From the NCBI RefSeq assembly GCF_030944405.1, contig NZ_CP132339.1, positions 6,510,001 through 6,574,000 of the forward strand: a stretch of 64,000 nucleotides of DNA, written 5' to 3'. The DNA is from Janthinobacterium sp. J1-1 (lineage in GTDB: Bacteria; Pseudomonadota; Gammaproteobacteria; Burkholderiales; Burkholderiaceae_D). The translations under genes and the position numbers were made by a program. Under the pieces are notes generated by a model. That model was not told the origin of the DNA. It saw only the letters and a list, made by a program, of their open reading frames with translations, and searched no databases. Below, in pieces: positions 55,582-64,000 of the stretch. Positions within the stretch are counted from its first letter, which is position 1, and the number at the start of each line of letters is the position of its first letter.

Positions 55582-56409
55582 TCAGGCATCTGCCGCCGGC
55601 ACGTCCTTCATGCCGCGCACGCCACGCAGCGCCGCCAGCGCCTCCAGGCAGTAGTACTGGAACCACAGGCCCGTGAAGATAAAGATCAGCACATACAGCC
55701 AGATGGCGAATCCCGCCAGGAACGGGAAGAACACCACCGACATCACGCCGCCCATCCACAGCATGCCGGGCACGGCGCCGGCCACGCCGGACACCAGGCC
55801 AATCACGAACAGCTGCGTGCGGCGGTCGCGCATGATGGCCTGGCGTTCTTCCACGCTGGCGTAGTCGGCCATGGCGTCATACGCCATCACGCGGTAGGTC
55901 AGCCAGCCCCACAGCACGGCCTGCCCCACCAGCGCCGCCGGCGGAAACGCATACAGCGGCAACATCACCAGCCAGGCGAGAATGAACAGCAAAAACGTGG
56001 CCAGCGAGGTGCCCACGCTGCCCAGCACGCTGCCGCCATGCTTGTGTTCCAGCTGCGGAAAATGCCGGCCGCCCACGTGGCGCGCAATCGCCGGCATGGC
56101 GAACAGGCCCATGAAGATCAGCGCCGTCAATATCATCAGCGGCAACAGCAGGAACATGGCGATCAGCGGCACGATCACCGATTTCAGCATGCCCAGGCCA
56201 AACGTGGCCAGCACGGCGCCGCTGGTGCGGAAGAAATCGTATTCGGCAAACCAGGCGTGCAGGCTGTCGATCAGCGGCTGCAGGCCGAACCACAGCAAGG
56301 CGCCCCACAACAGCAGCGACAGCACAAACGGCAGCGCGCTCAGCAACAGCATCTTGCCGTGCAACTGGGACAGCAGCGCGCGGCCATAGGAATTGATTAC
56401 ATTGCGCAT
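55582..56409 (-). CDS. EI24-domain (CysZ-like) inner-membrane protein
   Basis: A 275-residue membrane protein of the EI24/CysZ superfamily with about five hydrophobic segments (MLLLSALPFVLSLLLWGALL, VLATFGLGMLKSVIVPLIAM, ATFLLFILAWLVMLPLYAF and two near the C-terminus). The segment ALVGQAVLWGWLTYRVMAYDAMADYAS is typical of the group. CysZ proteins conduct sulfate, but this branch has no assigned substrate. Divergent from the FKBP gene and followed at 38 bases by the CinA-like gene. Confidence 0.87.
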   Translation of the reverse strand: MRNVINSYGRALLSQLHGKMLLLSALPFVLSLLLWGALLWFGLQPLIDSLHAWFAEYDFFRTSGAVLATFGLGMLKSVIVPLIAMFLLLPLMILTALIFMGLFAMPAIARHVGGRHFPQLEHKHGGSVLGSVGTSLATFLLFILAWLVMLPLYAFPPAALVGQAVLWGWLTYRVMAYDAMADYASVEERQAIMRDRRTQLFVIGLVSGVAGAVPGMLWMGGVMSVVFFPFLAGFAIWLYVLIFIFTGLWFQYYCLEALAALRGVRGMKDVPAADA

Positions 56410-56594
56410 CAGGGCGTCCCTTCATGTACGTCGTCAAACAAATCGGTGCGAGGCGCGATGATAGCAATAATCGACGACACACTGATGACAAAATGGTCGA
56501 GCGCGGTGGCGGCCGGCACGATAACGCGCCCCGTGGCGCATTCGCGGCCCATGCTCTACAATCTGTAGCTTTCATCGTCTTCATAAGGAAAGTC

Positions 56595-56951
56595 ATGTCC
56601 ATCACCACCACCGCCTCCGGCCTGCAATACACCGACACCGTGATCGGCGACGGCGCCGAAGCCAAGGCAGGCAACAATGTTGTCGTGCATTACACGGGCT
56701 GGCTGCAAAACGACGACGGCAGCGCCGGCGCGAAATTTGATTCCAGCAAGGACCGCAATGATCCATTCGAATTCCCGCTGGGCGCAGGCCGCGTCATCCA
56801 GGGCTGGGACGAAGGCGTGCAAGGCATGAAAATCGGCGGCAAGCGCCAGCTGATCATTCCTGCGGCACTGGGCTATGGCGCGCGCGGCGCCGGCGGCGTG
56901 ATTCCACCGAACGCCACCCTGATTTTCGACGTCGAACTGCTGGGCGTGTAA
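56595..56951 (+). CDS. FKBP-type peptidyl-prolyl cis-trans isomerase
   Basis: A 118-residue single-domain FKBP without a signal peptide, so cytoplasmic. The active-site positions are conserved: VHYTGWL, FDSS, FEFPLGAGRVIQGWDEGVQGMKIGGKRQLIIP split over two stretches, YGARG and FDVELLGV. It catalyses proline isomerisation during protein folding. The start has AAGGAAAG upstream. A strong terminator follows, so it is a single-gene unit. Confidence 0.95.
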   Translation: MSITTTASGLQYTDTVIGDGAEAKAGNNVVVHYTGWLQNDDGSAGAKFDSSKDRNDPFEFPLGAGRVIQGWDEGVQGMKIGGKRQLIIPAALGYGARGAGGVIPPNATLIFDVELLGV

Positions 56952-56974
56952 TTCCCCCCTTCAGCCGCACCCTG

Positions 56975-57002
56975 CGCCGCCTCTTCAGGCGGCGTTTTTT
57001 TT
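56975..57002 (+). terminator. Rho-independent terminator of the FKBP gene
   Basis: CGCCGCC pairs with GGCGGCG around TCTTCA, followed by eight T, 24 bases after the stop codon. Confidence 0.92.
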
Positions 57003-57131
57003 GAGGCGGCCCTCTAATGCGCCGCGCGGTTTTTTCACTATGATGTCAGGCACCGCGGCAGGCACGGTGGCCACTCCGCCGCAGCCGCCGCTTGACCGTT
57101 ACCGTGATCCACCCAGCATTGAGGAGCCAAC

Positions 57132-57386
57132 ATGAGTTTACAAGAGCAATTCGACCAAGCCCAGCTCGATTCCAAGACCCTGTCCGAACGTCCGGACAAT
57201 ATGACCTTGCTGAAAATCTATGCCCTGTTCAAGCAGGCATCCAGCGGCGACGCCACCGGTGATCGCCCTGGCATGACCGATTTCGTCGGCCGCGCCAAGT
57301 TCGACGCCTGGGCCGCCCTGGCCGGCACCTCGAAAGAAGAGGCGCAACAGCAATATATCGACCTGATCGACGATTTGAAGGATTAA
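57132..57386 (+). CDS. Acyl-CoA-binding protein
   Basis: An 84-residue acyl-CoA-binding protein, a four-helix bundle that carries long-chain acyl-CoA esters. Family residues are ERPDNMTLLKIYALFKQASSGDATGDRPGMTDFVGRAKFDAWAAL split over the middle, with the conserved YALFKQA and KFDAW motifs. GAGGAG precedes the start. The gene stands alone before a bidirectional terminator. Such proteins are common in beta-proteobacteria though rare in bacteria overall. Confidence 0.95.
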   Translation: MSLQEQFDQAQLDSKTLSERPDNMTLLKIYALFKQASSGDATGDRPGMTDFVGRAKFDAWAALAGTSKEEAQQQYIDLIDDLKD

Positions 57387-57483
57387 ACCGGTCAAAAATG
57401 AGTGTAGAGCTCGCTTTTGGCGCCCAAATCGTCAAAAACTGCTGAAAAACTCTCGAATAACCACCAAAACAGGCGGTTAACGC

Positions 57484-57514
57484 AAAAGTGGCTACCAAAT
57501 CGGTAGCCACTTTT
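57484..57514. terminator. Bidirectional terminator between the acyl-CoA-binding protein gene and proX
   Basis: AAAAGTGGCTACC and GGTAGCCACTTTT form a 13-base-pair stem around AAATC with T runs on both strands. It lies between the two convergent genes. Confidence 0.92.
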
Positions 57515-57529
57515 TTATTGTTCAAATAC

Positions 57530-58579
57530 TTAGTTTTTGGCCGCCGCCAGCGCCTGCGCGATCCAGCCATCGAACTCCTGCTGGTGGAACTTGATCCAGC
57601 CGGCCGTATGGCGGGCGATATCGGCCTGGGTGTTGGCACCGGTACGCATGCGCTCGTTTTGCGCATTGATGTCGGCGATCGGCAAGCGCATGATTTCAAA
57701 CAGTTTCACGGCCGCCGGGTTTTTCTCGGCCCAGGCGCGGTTCACGACGATGCGCGTGGTGTTGACGGCAAAGCCATAATCGCTGCCATCGTCGAGACGG
57801 GTATTGGTCTTGTCCGGATTCGACGAGAACGGCACTTTCAGCCACACGACATCCTTGCCCGGCACCAGCACGCCACTGACCCAGTACGGCGTCCAGGTGT
57901 AGTACAGGATAGGCTCGCCACGCTTGTAGCGGCCGATGGTGTCGGCGATCAGCGCCGAATAACTGCCCTGCACATGCTGCACGGTCTCGCGCAGCTTGTA
58001 GGCGTCCATGTGGTTTTCAATCATCGCCTCGCAGCCCCAGCCCGGATTGCAACCGGTGAGGTCCGCCTTGCCGTCGCCGTCGTGGTCGAACAGCTTGGCC
58101 AGGGTCGGGTCGCGCAGCTGGTCGATATTGGTGATGTTGTACTTCTCGGCCGTCGCCTTGTCGATCAGATAGCCTTGCGCGGCCGGGCCCGCATACTGGC
58201 CGGTGCGCAGCAGCTTGGCGTCGCCACCCGCATTTTCGTAGTAATCCTTGTGCAGCGGGTCCCAGTGCACCGCCAGAAACGTCGCGTCGCCATTGGCGAT
58301 CGCGATGTGCGCGGTCGGATATTCCACTTCCTTGATCGGCTGCATTTCGTAGCCCAGCTTTTCCAGCGCGCGCTCGACCAGCATGGTCTGGAAAGTTTCT
58401 TCCGCGATCGAGCTTTGCAAGGCTTGCACCTTGATGCCCTTGCCGGGCAGGCCGGCATCCGGCGTTTGCGCCATGGCCAGGCTGGTGCTCAGGGCCAGCG
58501 CGGCGATGCCGAGGAACGACAGCCACTGGAACTTGCGTTGCGATTTTTGCGTGATTTTGAAATGTTCAGTCTGATGCAT
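57530..58579 (-). CDS. proX: Glycine betaine/proline ABC transporter, periplasmic binding protein
   Basis: A 349-residue periplasmic binding protein. The signal peptide ends LAMAQ. The mature part starts [34 protein letters not shown] split over two elements, and [20 protein letters not shown] and the aromatic betaine-binding surface ([11 protein letters not shown]) are visible. It captures glycine betaine or proline betaine for the ProVW importer during osmotic stress. Third gene of proV-proW-proX on minus, with AAAGGA before the start. Confidence 0.93.
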   Translation of the reverse strand: MHQTEHFKITQKSQRKFQWLSFLGIAALALSTSLAMAQTPDAGLPGKGIKVQALQSSIAEETFQTMLVERALEKLGYEMQPIKEVEYPTAHIAIANGDATFLAVHWDPLHKDYYENAGGDAKLLRTGQYAGPAAQGYLIDKATAEKYNITNIDQLRDPTLAKLFDHDGDGKADLTGCNPGWGCEAMIENHMDAYKLRETVQHVQGSYSALIADTIGRYKRGEPILYYTWTPYWVSGVLVPGKDVVWLKVPFSSNPDKTNTRLDDGSDYGFAVNTTRIVVNRAWAEKNPAAVKLFEIMRLPIADINAQNERMRTGANTQADIARHTAGWIKFHQQEFDGWIAQALAAAKN

Positions 58580-58600
58580 GTAAATCCTTTCTTGTTATTG

Positions 58601-59704
58601 TTATTGAGTAGCGGTAGCCAGCGGGGCGGGTGCGGCGTCTTCCTTGCGCGCCGCATTGCCGCGCACCAGGCGCATCACGAAACCGGCCGGGCCCGTCTGG
58701 TACCAGTGGCGCACGCCGCGGCGGGGCTGGCCCATCGCTTGCGTCAAACGGTCCAGGGTGATGGCCAGCAACACGATGCCCAGGCCACCGACGGTCGCCA
58801 GGCCCATGTCCAGGCGGCCAATGCCGCGCAACACCATCTGGCCCAGGCCACCAACGGCAATCATCGAGGCGATCACCACCATCGACAGCGACAGCATCAG
58901 CGACTGGTTGATACCGGCCATGATGTTCGGCATGGCCAGCGGGAACTGCACGCGGGTCAGCAGTTGCCATGGCGAAGCGCCATAGGCGCGCGCCGCTTCG
59001 ATCAGGTCGGGACGCACCTGGCGGATACCGAGATTGGTCAGGCGCACCAGCGGCGGCAAGGCGAAGATGATGGTGACGATCACGCCAGGCGCATTGCCGA
59101 TACCAAACAGCATCACCACCGGCACCAGATACACAAAGGCGGGCGTGGTCTGCATAGCGTCCAGCAGCGGGCGCAGGATGTTTTGCGCGCGGTCGCTGCT
59201 GGCCAGGAAGATGCCCAGCGGCAAACCGATGATCATGCAGAACACCAGCGAGGTCAGCACCAGCGACAAGGTGATCATGGCTTCCGGCCAGATGCCCAGC
59301 ATAGCCACCACCAGCAGCGCCAGCACGGTGCCGATCGCCAGGGTACGGCTGGTAAATTGCCACGCCAGCAGGCCGATGATGGCGATCACCGTCAGCGATG
59401 GCGCGGCCAGCAGCACGTCGCTGACACCAGTCAGGGTGGCGTCGATCGGCGCGCGCACGGCCTGGAAAAACGGACGGAAATTGGCCACCACCCAGCCCAG
59501 GCCCTGGTTGATCCAGGCTTCCAGCGGCAGCGAGCCATCAACAATCTGTGTCAGGTGAAAGCCGCCGGCGGCGTGCTCGGGCGTGACGGCCGGTGCGGCG
59601 GCGTCCAGCCACGAGGTATCGGTCGGCGCGGACGGCAGCCACGGATTGATCTGGGCCGCCTGTTCTACGACGGGTTCTACGGCAGTAACGTTAGCTGGAT
59701 TCAT
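58601..59704 (-). CDS. proW: Glycine betaine/proline ABC transporter, permease
   Basis: A 367-residue inner-membrane permease. As in E. coli ProW, an N-terminal hydrophilic region of about 100 residues precedes the membrane helices. The ABC-interaction segment [35 protein letters not shown], seen in two adjacent pieces, contains the EAA loop. Its ATG overlaps the proV stop codon (ATGA), and proX follows after 21 bases. Confidence 0.95.
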   Translation of the reverse strand: MNPANVTAVEPVVEQAAQINPWLPSAPTDTSWLDAAAPAVTPEHAAGGFHLTQIVDGSLPLEAWINQGLGWVVANFRPFFQAVRAPIDATLTGVSDVLLAAPSLTVIAIIGLLAWQFTSRTLAIGTVLALLVVAMLGIWPEAMITLSLVLTSLVFCMIIGLPLGIFLASSDRAQNILRPLLDAMQTTPAFVYLVPVVMLFGIGNAPGVIVTIIFALPPLVRLTNLGIRQVRPDLIEAARAYGASPWQLLTRVQFPLAMPNIMAGINQSLMLSLSMVVIASMIAVGGLGQMVLRGIGRLDMGLATVGGLGIVLLAITLDRLTQAMGQPRRGVRHWYQTGPAGFVMRLVRGNAARKEDAAPAPLATATQ

Positions 59705-60936
59705 GCTTGTCCTTTCTGTAATTGTGGCTCGGCAATGGCTGGCGTATCGCGGTCGAGGAACTTCAGCAAGGTGGTCTTGCTGATGGCGCCGCGGAAGCTG
59801 CCGTCGTTGGCCACCACAGGGACGGCGTAAGGCAGTTGCGCCACCTGGCCGAACAGGCCGGCGACGGGTTCATCGGCATTGATGGTCTGCACCTCGGGCA
59901 AATAGGCATGCGCCAGGCCCAGCGGGCCGACATGGCCGTCGAGCGCCGTGCGCAGCGAATCGGCCGACACCACGCCGAGAAACTTGCGCTGCGGGCTGAC
60001 GACATAGGCGTAGGCGCGATCCTGCTCTTCCAGCATCGACAGCGCGGCGCGCGAACCGCGGGTGGGCGACTCGGACACCACGATCTGGCTCTTGCGGGCA
60101 ATATCGCTGGCCTTGAAGACGGCCGCCGCATCGACGCCGCGCACGAAATTACGCACGTAATCGTTGGCGGGTTTACGCAGGATTTCTTCCGGCGTGCCCA
60201 CTTGCACCACATGGCCATCCTTCATGATGGCGATGCGGTCGCCGATGCGCATCGCTTCGTCGAGATCATGCGAGATGAAGACGATGGTGCGGCGCTTGAT
60301 CTGTTGCAGGCGCAGCAGTTCCGATTGCATTTCCGTGCGCATGATCGGATCGAGCGCGGAAAACGCCTCGTCCATCAGCAGAATGGAGGGATCGCAAGCC
60401 AGCGCGCGCGCCAGGCCCACGCGCTGCTGCATGCCGCCCGACAATTCGTCAGGGTAGCTGGCGCCGTAGCCGTCCAGGCCCACCTGTTCCAGTGCTTGCT
60501 GGGCCAGCGCATGGCGCTCGGCCTTGGGCATGCCGGCCAGTTCCATGCCGAAGGCGGTATTGTCGAGCACGGTAATTTGCGGCAGCAGCGCGAACGACTG
60601 GAACACCATGCTGATGTCCTTGCGGCGCAGCGCGCGCAACTGGGCGTCGGGCAAGGTATTGATGTCATTGCCGTCGATCAGGATGCGGCCGTCGGTCGGC
60701 TCGATCAGGCGGTTGAGCATGCGCACCAGGGTCGACTTGCCGGAACCGGACAGGCCCATGATGACGAAGATCTCGCCCGCTTCGATCGTAAAGGTGGCGT
60801 CGAATACGCCGATGGTGCAGTCGGTCTGGGCCAGGATATCCTGCTTGCTGGCGCCTTGACGGACCAGTGCCAGTGCTTCTTTCGGCTGGTCGCCGAACAC
60901 TTTGAATACATGGTCGATGATGATTTGTTTTGCCAC
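59701..60936 (-). CDS. proV: Glycine betaine/proline ABC transporter, ATP-binding subunit
   Basis: A 411-residue ATPase. Walker [11 protein letters not shown] is at 61-70, the signature [15 protein letters not shown] and Walker [14 protein letters not shown] follow, and tandem CBS domains fill the C-terminal third (from about residue 275), the ionic-strength sensor of OpuA/ProV-type importers. The start codon is GTG at 60936, with GGGAG about ten bases upstream. First gene of the operon. Confidence 0.95.
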   Translation of the reverse strand: MAKQIIIDHVFKVFGDQPKEALALVRQGASKQDILAQTDCTIGVFDATFTIEAGEIFVIMGLSGSGKSTLVRMLNRLIEPTDGRILIDGNDINTLPDAQLRALRRKDISMVFQSFALLPQITVLDNTAFGMELAGMPKAERHALAQQALEQVGLDGYGASYPDELSGGMQQRVGLARALACDPSILLMDEAFSALDPIMRTEMQSELLRLQQIKRRTIVFISHDLDEAMRIGDRIAIMKDGHVVQVGTPEEILRKPANDYVRNFVRGVDAAAVFKASDIARKSQIVVSESPTRGSRAALSMLEEQDRAYAYVVSPQRKFLGVVSADSLRTALDGHVGPLGLAHAYLPEVQTINADEPVAGLFGQVAQLPYAVPVVANDGSFRGAISKTTLLKFLDRDTPAIAEPQLQKGQA

Positions 60937-61527
60937 GTTGTGGTTCTCCCTCGATTTGACGAATGGAATGAAACCCTGCAGGCCACTAGCCTGCGGCGGG
61001 AATCAGCAAACCTTTTTACGTCGGCTAGGCACAGGCGCAAAAAGCGCACGGGAGCGACTGGAAAAAGGGGTGACACGTGTATGACCGGTGCATGGCGCTA
61101 GCCATGCCGGAGTGCCGTCTGCGCGCTGAAAGAGGCTGGGGTTCAGGACTGTCAGCGACGCGGGCGCCATGCAAAAACATGGCACCAAATGTATTTGATC
61201 CAAACAATCCGGATCAAACTTCTACTGGATGCGGGCGCCAGGCCCAAGGATTGTTTTACTGCCGAAGTGACTGCAGAATTTACTACCGAACATGCGGAGT
61301 TGACTGCGTTGCAGCCGGTATGACTGGGGGTTAGCTGTTGTAAATATGCGTCAAGTATAGCGCAAAAAGAGGCAAAAGTCCAATAGCTTTCCAAATTGAA
61401 ATATGTTAGCAATGTTCGCCAACACACATAAGACGATGGAATGCGGGGAAAACCGGCGGCAAGACAGGGCTAACCGCCAGGCAACAAGTGTACTGTCTTT
61501 ATCATCAAAAGCCAGCACCGGCAAGCA
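60937..61527. other. Intergenic region upstream of proV
   Basis: Nearly 600 bases between proV (minus) and the PHA-system gene (minus). It should hold the osmotically controlled proV promoter, which I cannot place. Small open frames here (for example 61189-61323) lack ribosome binding sites. The part from 61330 to 61480 is of lower GC. I see no supported gene. Confidence 0.45.
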
Positions 61528-61812
61528 TCAGGCCGCTTCAGTAAACACCTTGCGCATCTTGTCGGCGATCTTGCCTTCGATCATGGGCGCAAAGGCGCTG
61601 AGCATGAAACCGAGCTTCAGCGTGAGCTGGGCCTGGTCTTGCTCCAGGGTCAGCGCGCCATCGACGCCGCTGCGCTCGAAGCGCAACACATCGCCATCCC
61701 AGGCGCACGACAAATCATATTCCTGGGCCAGCTTGTCGGCCACCTGCTGCGCCGCCGCACGGGCTTTTTCCGCTGTCAGCTTATGTTGCTGAACTATATT
61801 TATATCCGCCAT
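61528..61812 (-). CDS. Polyhydroxyalkanoic acid system family protein
   Basis: A 94-residue protein of the PHA_gran_rgn family (polyhydroxyalkanoate system protein). Recognisable parts are INIVQQHKLTAEKARAAAQQVADKLAQEYDL near the N-terminus in two helices, the beta-rich core CAWDGDVLRFERSGVDGAL, and a C-terminal helix FMLSAFAPMIEGKIADKMRKVF. The family is linked to polyester granules by name and context in other genomes; no PHA genes are adjacent here, so the role is uncertain. ATG 61812 has AGGAAGG upstream. Confidence 0.85.
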   Translation of the reverse strand: MADINIVQQHKLTAEKARAAAQQVADKLAQEYDLSCAWDGDVLRFERSGVDGALTLEQDQAQLTLKLGFMLSAFAPMIEGKIADKMRKVFTEAA

Positions 61813-61964
61813 CAAACCTTCCTTTTCGTCAAAACGGGTAGTAGCAAGGCCGCCATGATACCAGCCGTCCCCCTTCTCTCACATCGTTTGCGCCGTATCA
61901 AACCCCGCAGCGCCGCGCAGGCCGACTATTCCAGTTCCAGCCGCCCCTGTCGTGGAGAGCCATC

Positions 61965-63371
61965 ATGGACCAGAAAGTCATCGTGCCGGTCGAAGCCGTG
62001 CTGACCCAATGCGTTTCGCTGCCGGTCGGCTATGTGCCGACGCCGTCGGCGCCCTACCGCCAGCACCGCAAGCAGGCGCAACTGACCCTGCAGCCGGGGC
62101 CGCCGCGCCTGAATGAGCCCAGCGTGCGCAAAACCGCCGCCATCGCCGCCGGCGCGCGCGTGCTGATCTGGAAGCAGGACCCCTCGGTCAGCGAACTGGG
62201 CACGCGCAAGGCTTTCCTGCCGGGCCTGATCCTGGAAGGGCCGCACGATGCGCGCATCACGTTCGGCACCCCCGGCATCGCCCAGGTCAGCCCGAACGCC
62301 TTTGGCGACTTCATCGTCTCGCCCAATACCGACCAGTTCGACGCCGTGCATACCTTTGCCATCGTGCGCATGACCCTGACCATGTTCCAGCGCGCACTGG
62401 CGCTGGACGGCACGGCCGCGCCGCTGCCCTGGCAATGGAACAGCGCCAGCAATACCGATCCGCTGCGCGTGTTTCCGCACGGCTTGCCCAATGTCATGAA
62501 CGCCTATTACAGCCGCCGGGAACAGGCGCTGAAATTCGGCGACTTCATTCCCAGCGGCGCCACCGAACGCGTGTACACCTGCCGTTCGCTCGATATTGTG
62601 TCGCATGAAACCGGCCACGCAGTGCTTGATGGCTTGAAACCGAACTGGCTGCTCAACAGCAACCCGCCGCAAACGGGGGGGCTGCATGAATCGTTCGGCG
62701 ACCTGACGGCCATCTTCCTGGCCTTGTCGCAACTGGACCAGGTCGAAGCGGTGATCACGCAAACCAAGGCCGACCTGCACGACAAGACCTTCCTGGCCGA
62801 CCTGGCCGAACAGTTCGGCCTGGCATTGGGCCGGCCCAACGGCTTGCGCAACGCCGACAACGACATCAAACTGTCGCAGGCGGGCACCGAGGTGCACGCC
62901 ATCTCGCAGGTATTTACCGGCGCCATCTACGACATCCTGGCCGACATCTTCGACCATGAACGCCGGCCACAGCTGAAAGACGACGCGGCCGTGCTGCTGG
63001 CCTGCGGCGACTACCTGTGCAGCCTGGTGCTGCGCGCCCTGCTGGCCGCTCCCGGCCGCGCGGCCACCTACGCCGACGTGGCCAACCACATGCTGTCGCT
63101 GGCCCGGGCCGATGGCAAGGACGCCTACCTGGACTTTATCCGCAACAGTTTTACGGTGCGTGAAGTGCTCGGTGCGCAGCTCGATGGCGGCGAAAATGAG
63201 CTGCCGGGGTTTGCGCCAGCCGCCGAGGATGAAGACGGCGCCGTGCAGGACCGCCGCGCCTGCTGCGGCACCATGAACAACGCCCAGTACAGCGCGGCCG
63301 ACCAGGCATTCGATGCGGAACGCGAGGCGCTGGCCGCATGGTGCCGCGACTATGGCCCGCGCCACGCTTGA
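61965..63371 (+). CDS. M4-like (thermolysin-type) zinc metalloprotease
   Basis: A 468-residue gluzincin protease. The zinc motif HETGH is at 214-218 within LDIVSHETGHAVLDGLKP, and the third ligand is E242 in GGLHESFGDLTA, corresponding to thermolysin's NExxSD element. Upstream, FDAVHTFAIVRMTLTMFQRAL and MNAYYSRREQALKFGDF match the M4 N-terminal domain. There is no signal peptide, as in protealysin-like proteases, which are secreted by other means or act inside. The next gene, 34 bases downstream, encodes an emfourin-like inhibitor, supporting a protealysin-type pair. The substrate is unknown. Confidence 0.85.
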   Translation: MDQKVIVPVEAVLTQCVSLPVGYVPTPSAPYRQHRKQAQLTLQPGPPRLNEPSVRKTAAIAAGARVLIWKQDPSVSELGTRKAFLPGLILEGPHDARITFGTPGIAQVSPNAFGDFIVSPNTDQFDAVHTFAIVRMTLTMFQRALALDGTAAPLPWQWNSASNTDPLRVFPHGLPNVMNAYYSRREQALKFGDFIPSGATERVYTCRSLDIVSHETGHAVLDGLKPNWLLNSNPPQTGGLHESFGDLTAIFLALSQLDQVEAVITQTKADLHDKTFLADLAEQFGLALGRPNGLRNADNDIKLSQAGTEVHAISQVFTGAIYDILADIFDHERRPQLKDDAAVLLACGDYLCSLVLRALLAAPGRAATYADVANHMLSLARADGKDAYLDFIRNSFTVREVLGAQLDGGENELPGFAPAAEDEDGAVQDRRACCGTMNNAQYSAADQAFDAEREALAAWCRDYGPRHA

Positions 63372-63405
63372 GCCGGCAATCCGACCAACCACCACAGGAA
63401 ACGAC

Positions 63406-63708
63406 ATGAAAATATCAGCAACCAGCAGCGGCGGCTTTGCCGGCCTGCGCGAGCACTACGAAATCGACACGCGCTCCCATCCCGCCGGCCAGGCGCTGGA
63501 GGCGGCGCTGGCCGGCTGCGGCTTTTTCACGGCGGCGCCCGCCAGCGACATGGCGCACGACAGCGAACCGCTGGGCGCCGATATTGCGCAATGGCGCATT
63601 ACCGTCGAGGCCCCCGACAGCCAGCACACGATCACGTTTGCCGAAGATGGCGGTGCGGACAGTGCGCGCTGGCAAAACCTGGTGGCAAAAATCCGCGCCA
63701 GCACCTGA
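63406..63708 (+). CDS. Emfourin-like protease inhibitor
   Basis: A 100-residue protein resembling emfourin, the small inhibitor encoded next to protealysin in Serratia. Visible resemblance includes the N-terminal SGGFAGLREHYEIDTRSHP, a central region with DIAQWRITVEAPDSQHTITFAEDG and a helical end LVAKIRAST. It has no signal peptide, so it would meet the protease inside the cell. CAGGAAACGAC precedes the ATG. The assignment rests on residue pattern and gene context and is moderately sure. Confidence 0.7.
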   Translation: MKISATSSGGFAGLREHYEIDTRSHPAGQALEAALAGCGFFTAAPASDMAHDSEPLGADIAQWRITVEAPDSQHTITFAEDGGADSARWQNLVAKIRAST

Positions 63709-63975
63709 ATTCATGTAAATCGTTGATCTCAATAAACACACGGCGCGATGGGTGTGGTTTTTTTGCCCATCTTCGCCGGCGCGTTTCCTGAACACGGCAA
63801 CACTCCCCCTTGCAGAGCGTGGCGCGGCCAAAAAAATGAATTTGCTTATATGTATTGTATATAAAGCGGATTTGTGAGAAGTAGCGAATTGCCTTAAAAT
63901 ACGGTGCTTTGCTTTAGTATGCGCCGTTGAAGTTCCTGCAGGCGCTACAGCACCTCCCCATTTGATAGGACTGTT
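63709..63975. other. Intergenic region before the ferredoxin gene
   Basis: About 270 bases with an AT-rich core near 63835-63900 including TATATGTATTGTATATA. It probably carries the ferredoxin promoter. No terminator with a clear T run is seen after the inhibitor gene. Confidence 0.4.
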
Positions 63976-64000
63976 ATGACCCACGTTGTCACCGAATCCT
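63976..64000 (+). CDS. fdxA: Ferredoxin, N-terminal end only (cut by window edge)
   Basis: Only the first eight codons (MTHVVTES) are inside the window. They match the conserved start of the seven-iron or 2[4Fe-4S] FdxA ferredoxins, which continue with a cysteine cluster. AGGA lies seven bases upstream. With so few residues this is a recognition by start sequence only. Confidence 0.6.

Noticed and set aside
61189..61323. Short + frame of 44 codons upstream of proV
   Set aside because: No ribosome binding site, no family resemblance and no supporting context.
1..64000. CRISPR array, tRNA or rRNA genes, insertion sequences
   Set aside because: No regularly spaced repeats, cloverleaf sequences with CCA-end patterns, rRNA segments, transposase motifs or flanking target duplications were seen on reading the window.

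Overview
This window looks like chromosome from a beta-proteobacterium of the family Oxalobacteraceae (the Janthinobacterium / Duganella / Massilia group). That is an inference from the high GC content, the many large TonB-dependent receptors, the yhdP - nitrilase - tldD set divergent from glnE, and the ntrBC/glnA, tkt-gapA and acyl-CoA-binding protein genes. I see no tRNA, rRNA, CRISPR array, insertion sequence or integrase. Almost all of it is ordinary chromosome with clear ribosome binding sites.

Layout. 1-12.7 kb: four TonB-dependent receptor (TBDR) genes on + (the first cut by the window edge), interrupted by a minus-strand class I DAHP synthase gene (aroG-like). Its upstream region carries a complete-looking Phe/Tyr leader-peptide attenuator. 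12.9-22.5 kb: the minus-strand operon yhdP - nitrilase - tldD, divergent from glnE. 22.5-23.9 kb: a secreted Cache-domain protein and a DUF1275 membrane protein. 23.9-28.8 kb: a TBDR followed by an S9 peptidase, a likely peptide uptake and breakdown pair. 29.3-33.4 kb: tkt and gapA, divergent from rsmE. 33.4-38.3 kb: an Oar-like TBDR, then a low-GC stretch with a Sel1-like secreted protein. 38.3-42.5 kb: an FAD-dependent oxidoreductase, an orphan histidine kinase and corA. 42.6-47.7 kb: the nitrogen control block ntrC, ntrB, a DUF4124 gene and glnA. glnA is preceded by a sigma54-type promoter and three NtrC-like boxes. 47.7-50.3 kb: a rhodanese, a HigBA-type toxin-antitoxin pair and an orphan TAXI-type binding protein. 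50.3-57.4 kb: a glutathione S-transferase, an unusual penicillin-binding protein, a CinA/MoaB-like protein, an EI24 membrane protein, an FKBP and an acyl-CoA-binding protein. 57.5-61 kb: the glycine betaine/proline ABC importer proV-proW-proX. 61.5-64 kb: a PHA-system protein, an M4-like metalloprotease with an emfourin-like inhibitor gene, and the first codons of a ferredoxin.

How the genes work together. GlnE adenylylates glutamine synthetase, and the GlnA here keeps the modifiable tyrosine. NtrB/NtrC control glnA transcription through the boxes described, so much of the nitrogen-assimilation circuit lies within 28 kb. Transketolase makes erythrose 4-phosphate, a substrate of the DAHP synthase. 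The six TBDRs have no TonB/ExbBD or sigma/anti-sigma genes nearby and must rely on machinery elsewhere. The strongest candidate for something undescribed is the aromatic attenuator in front of the DAHP synthase gene. Next come the protease-inhibitor pair at the right end and an NtrC-like palindrome in front of the Oar-like receptor.
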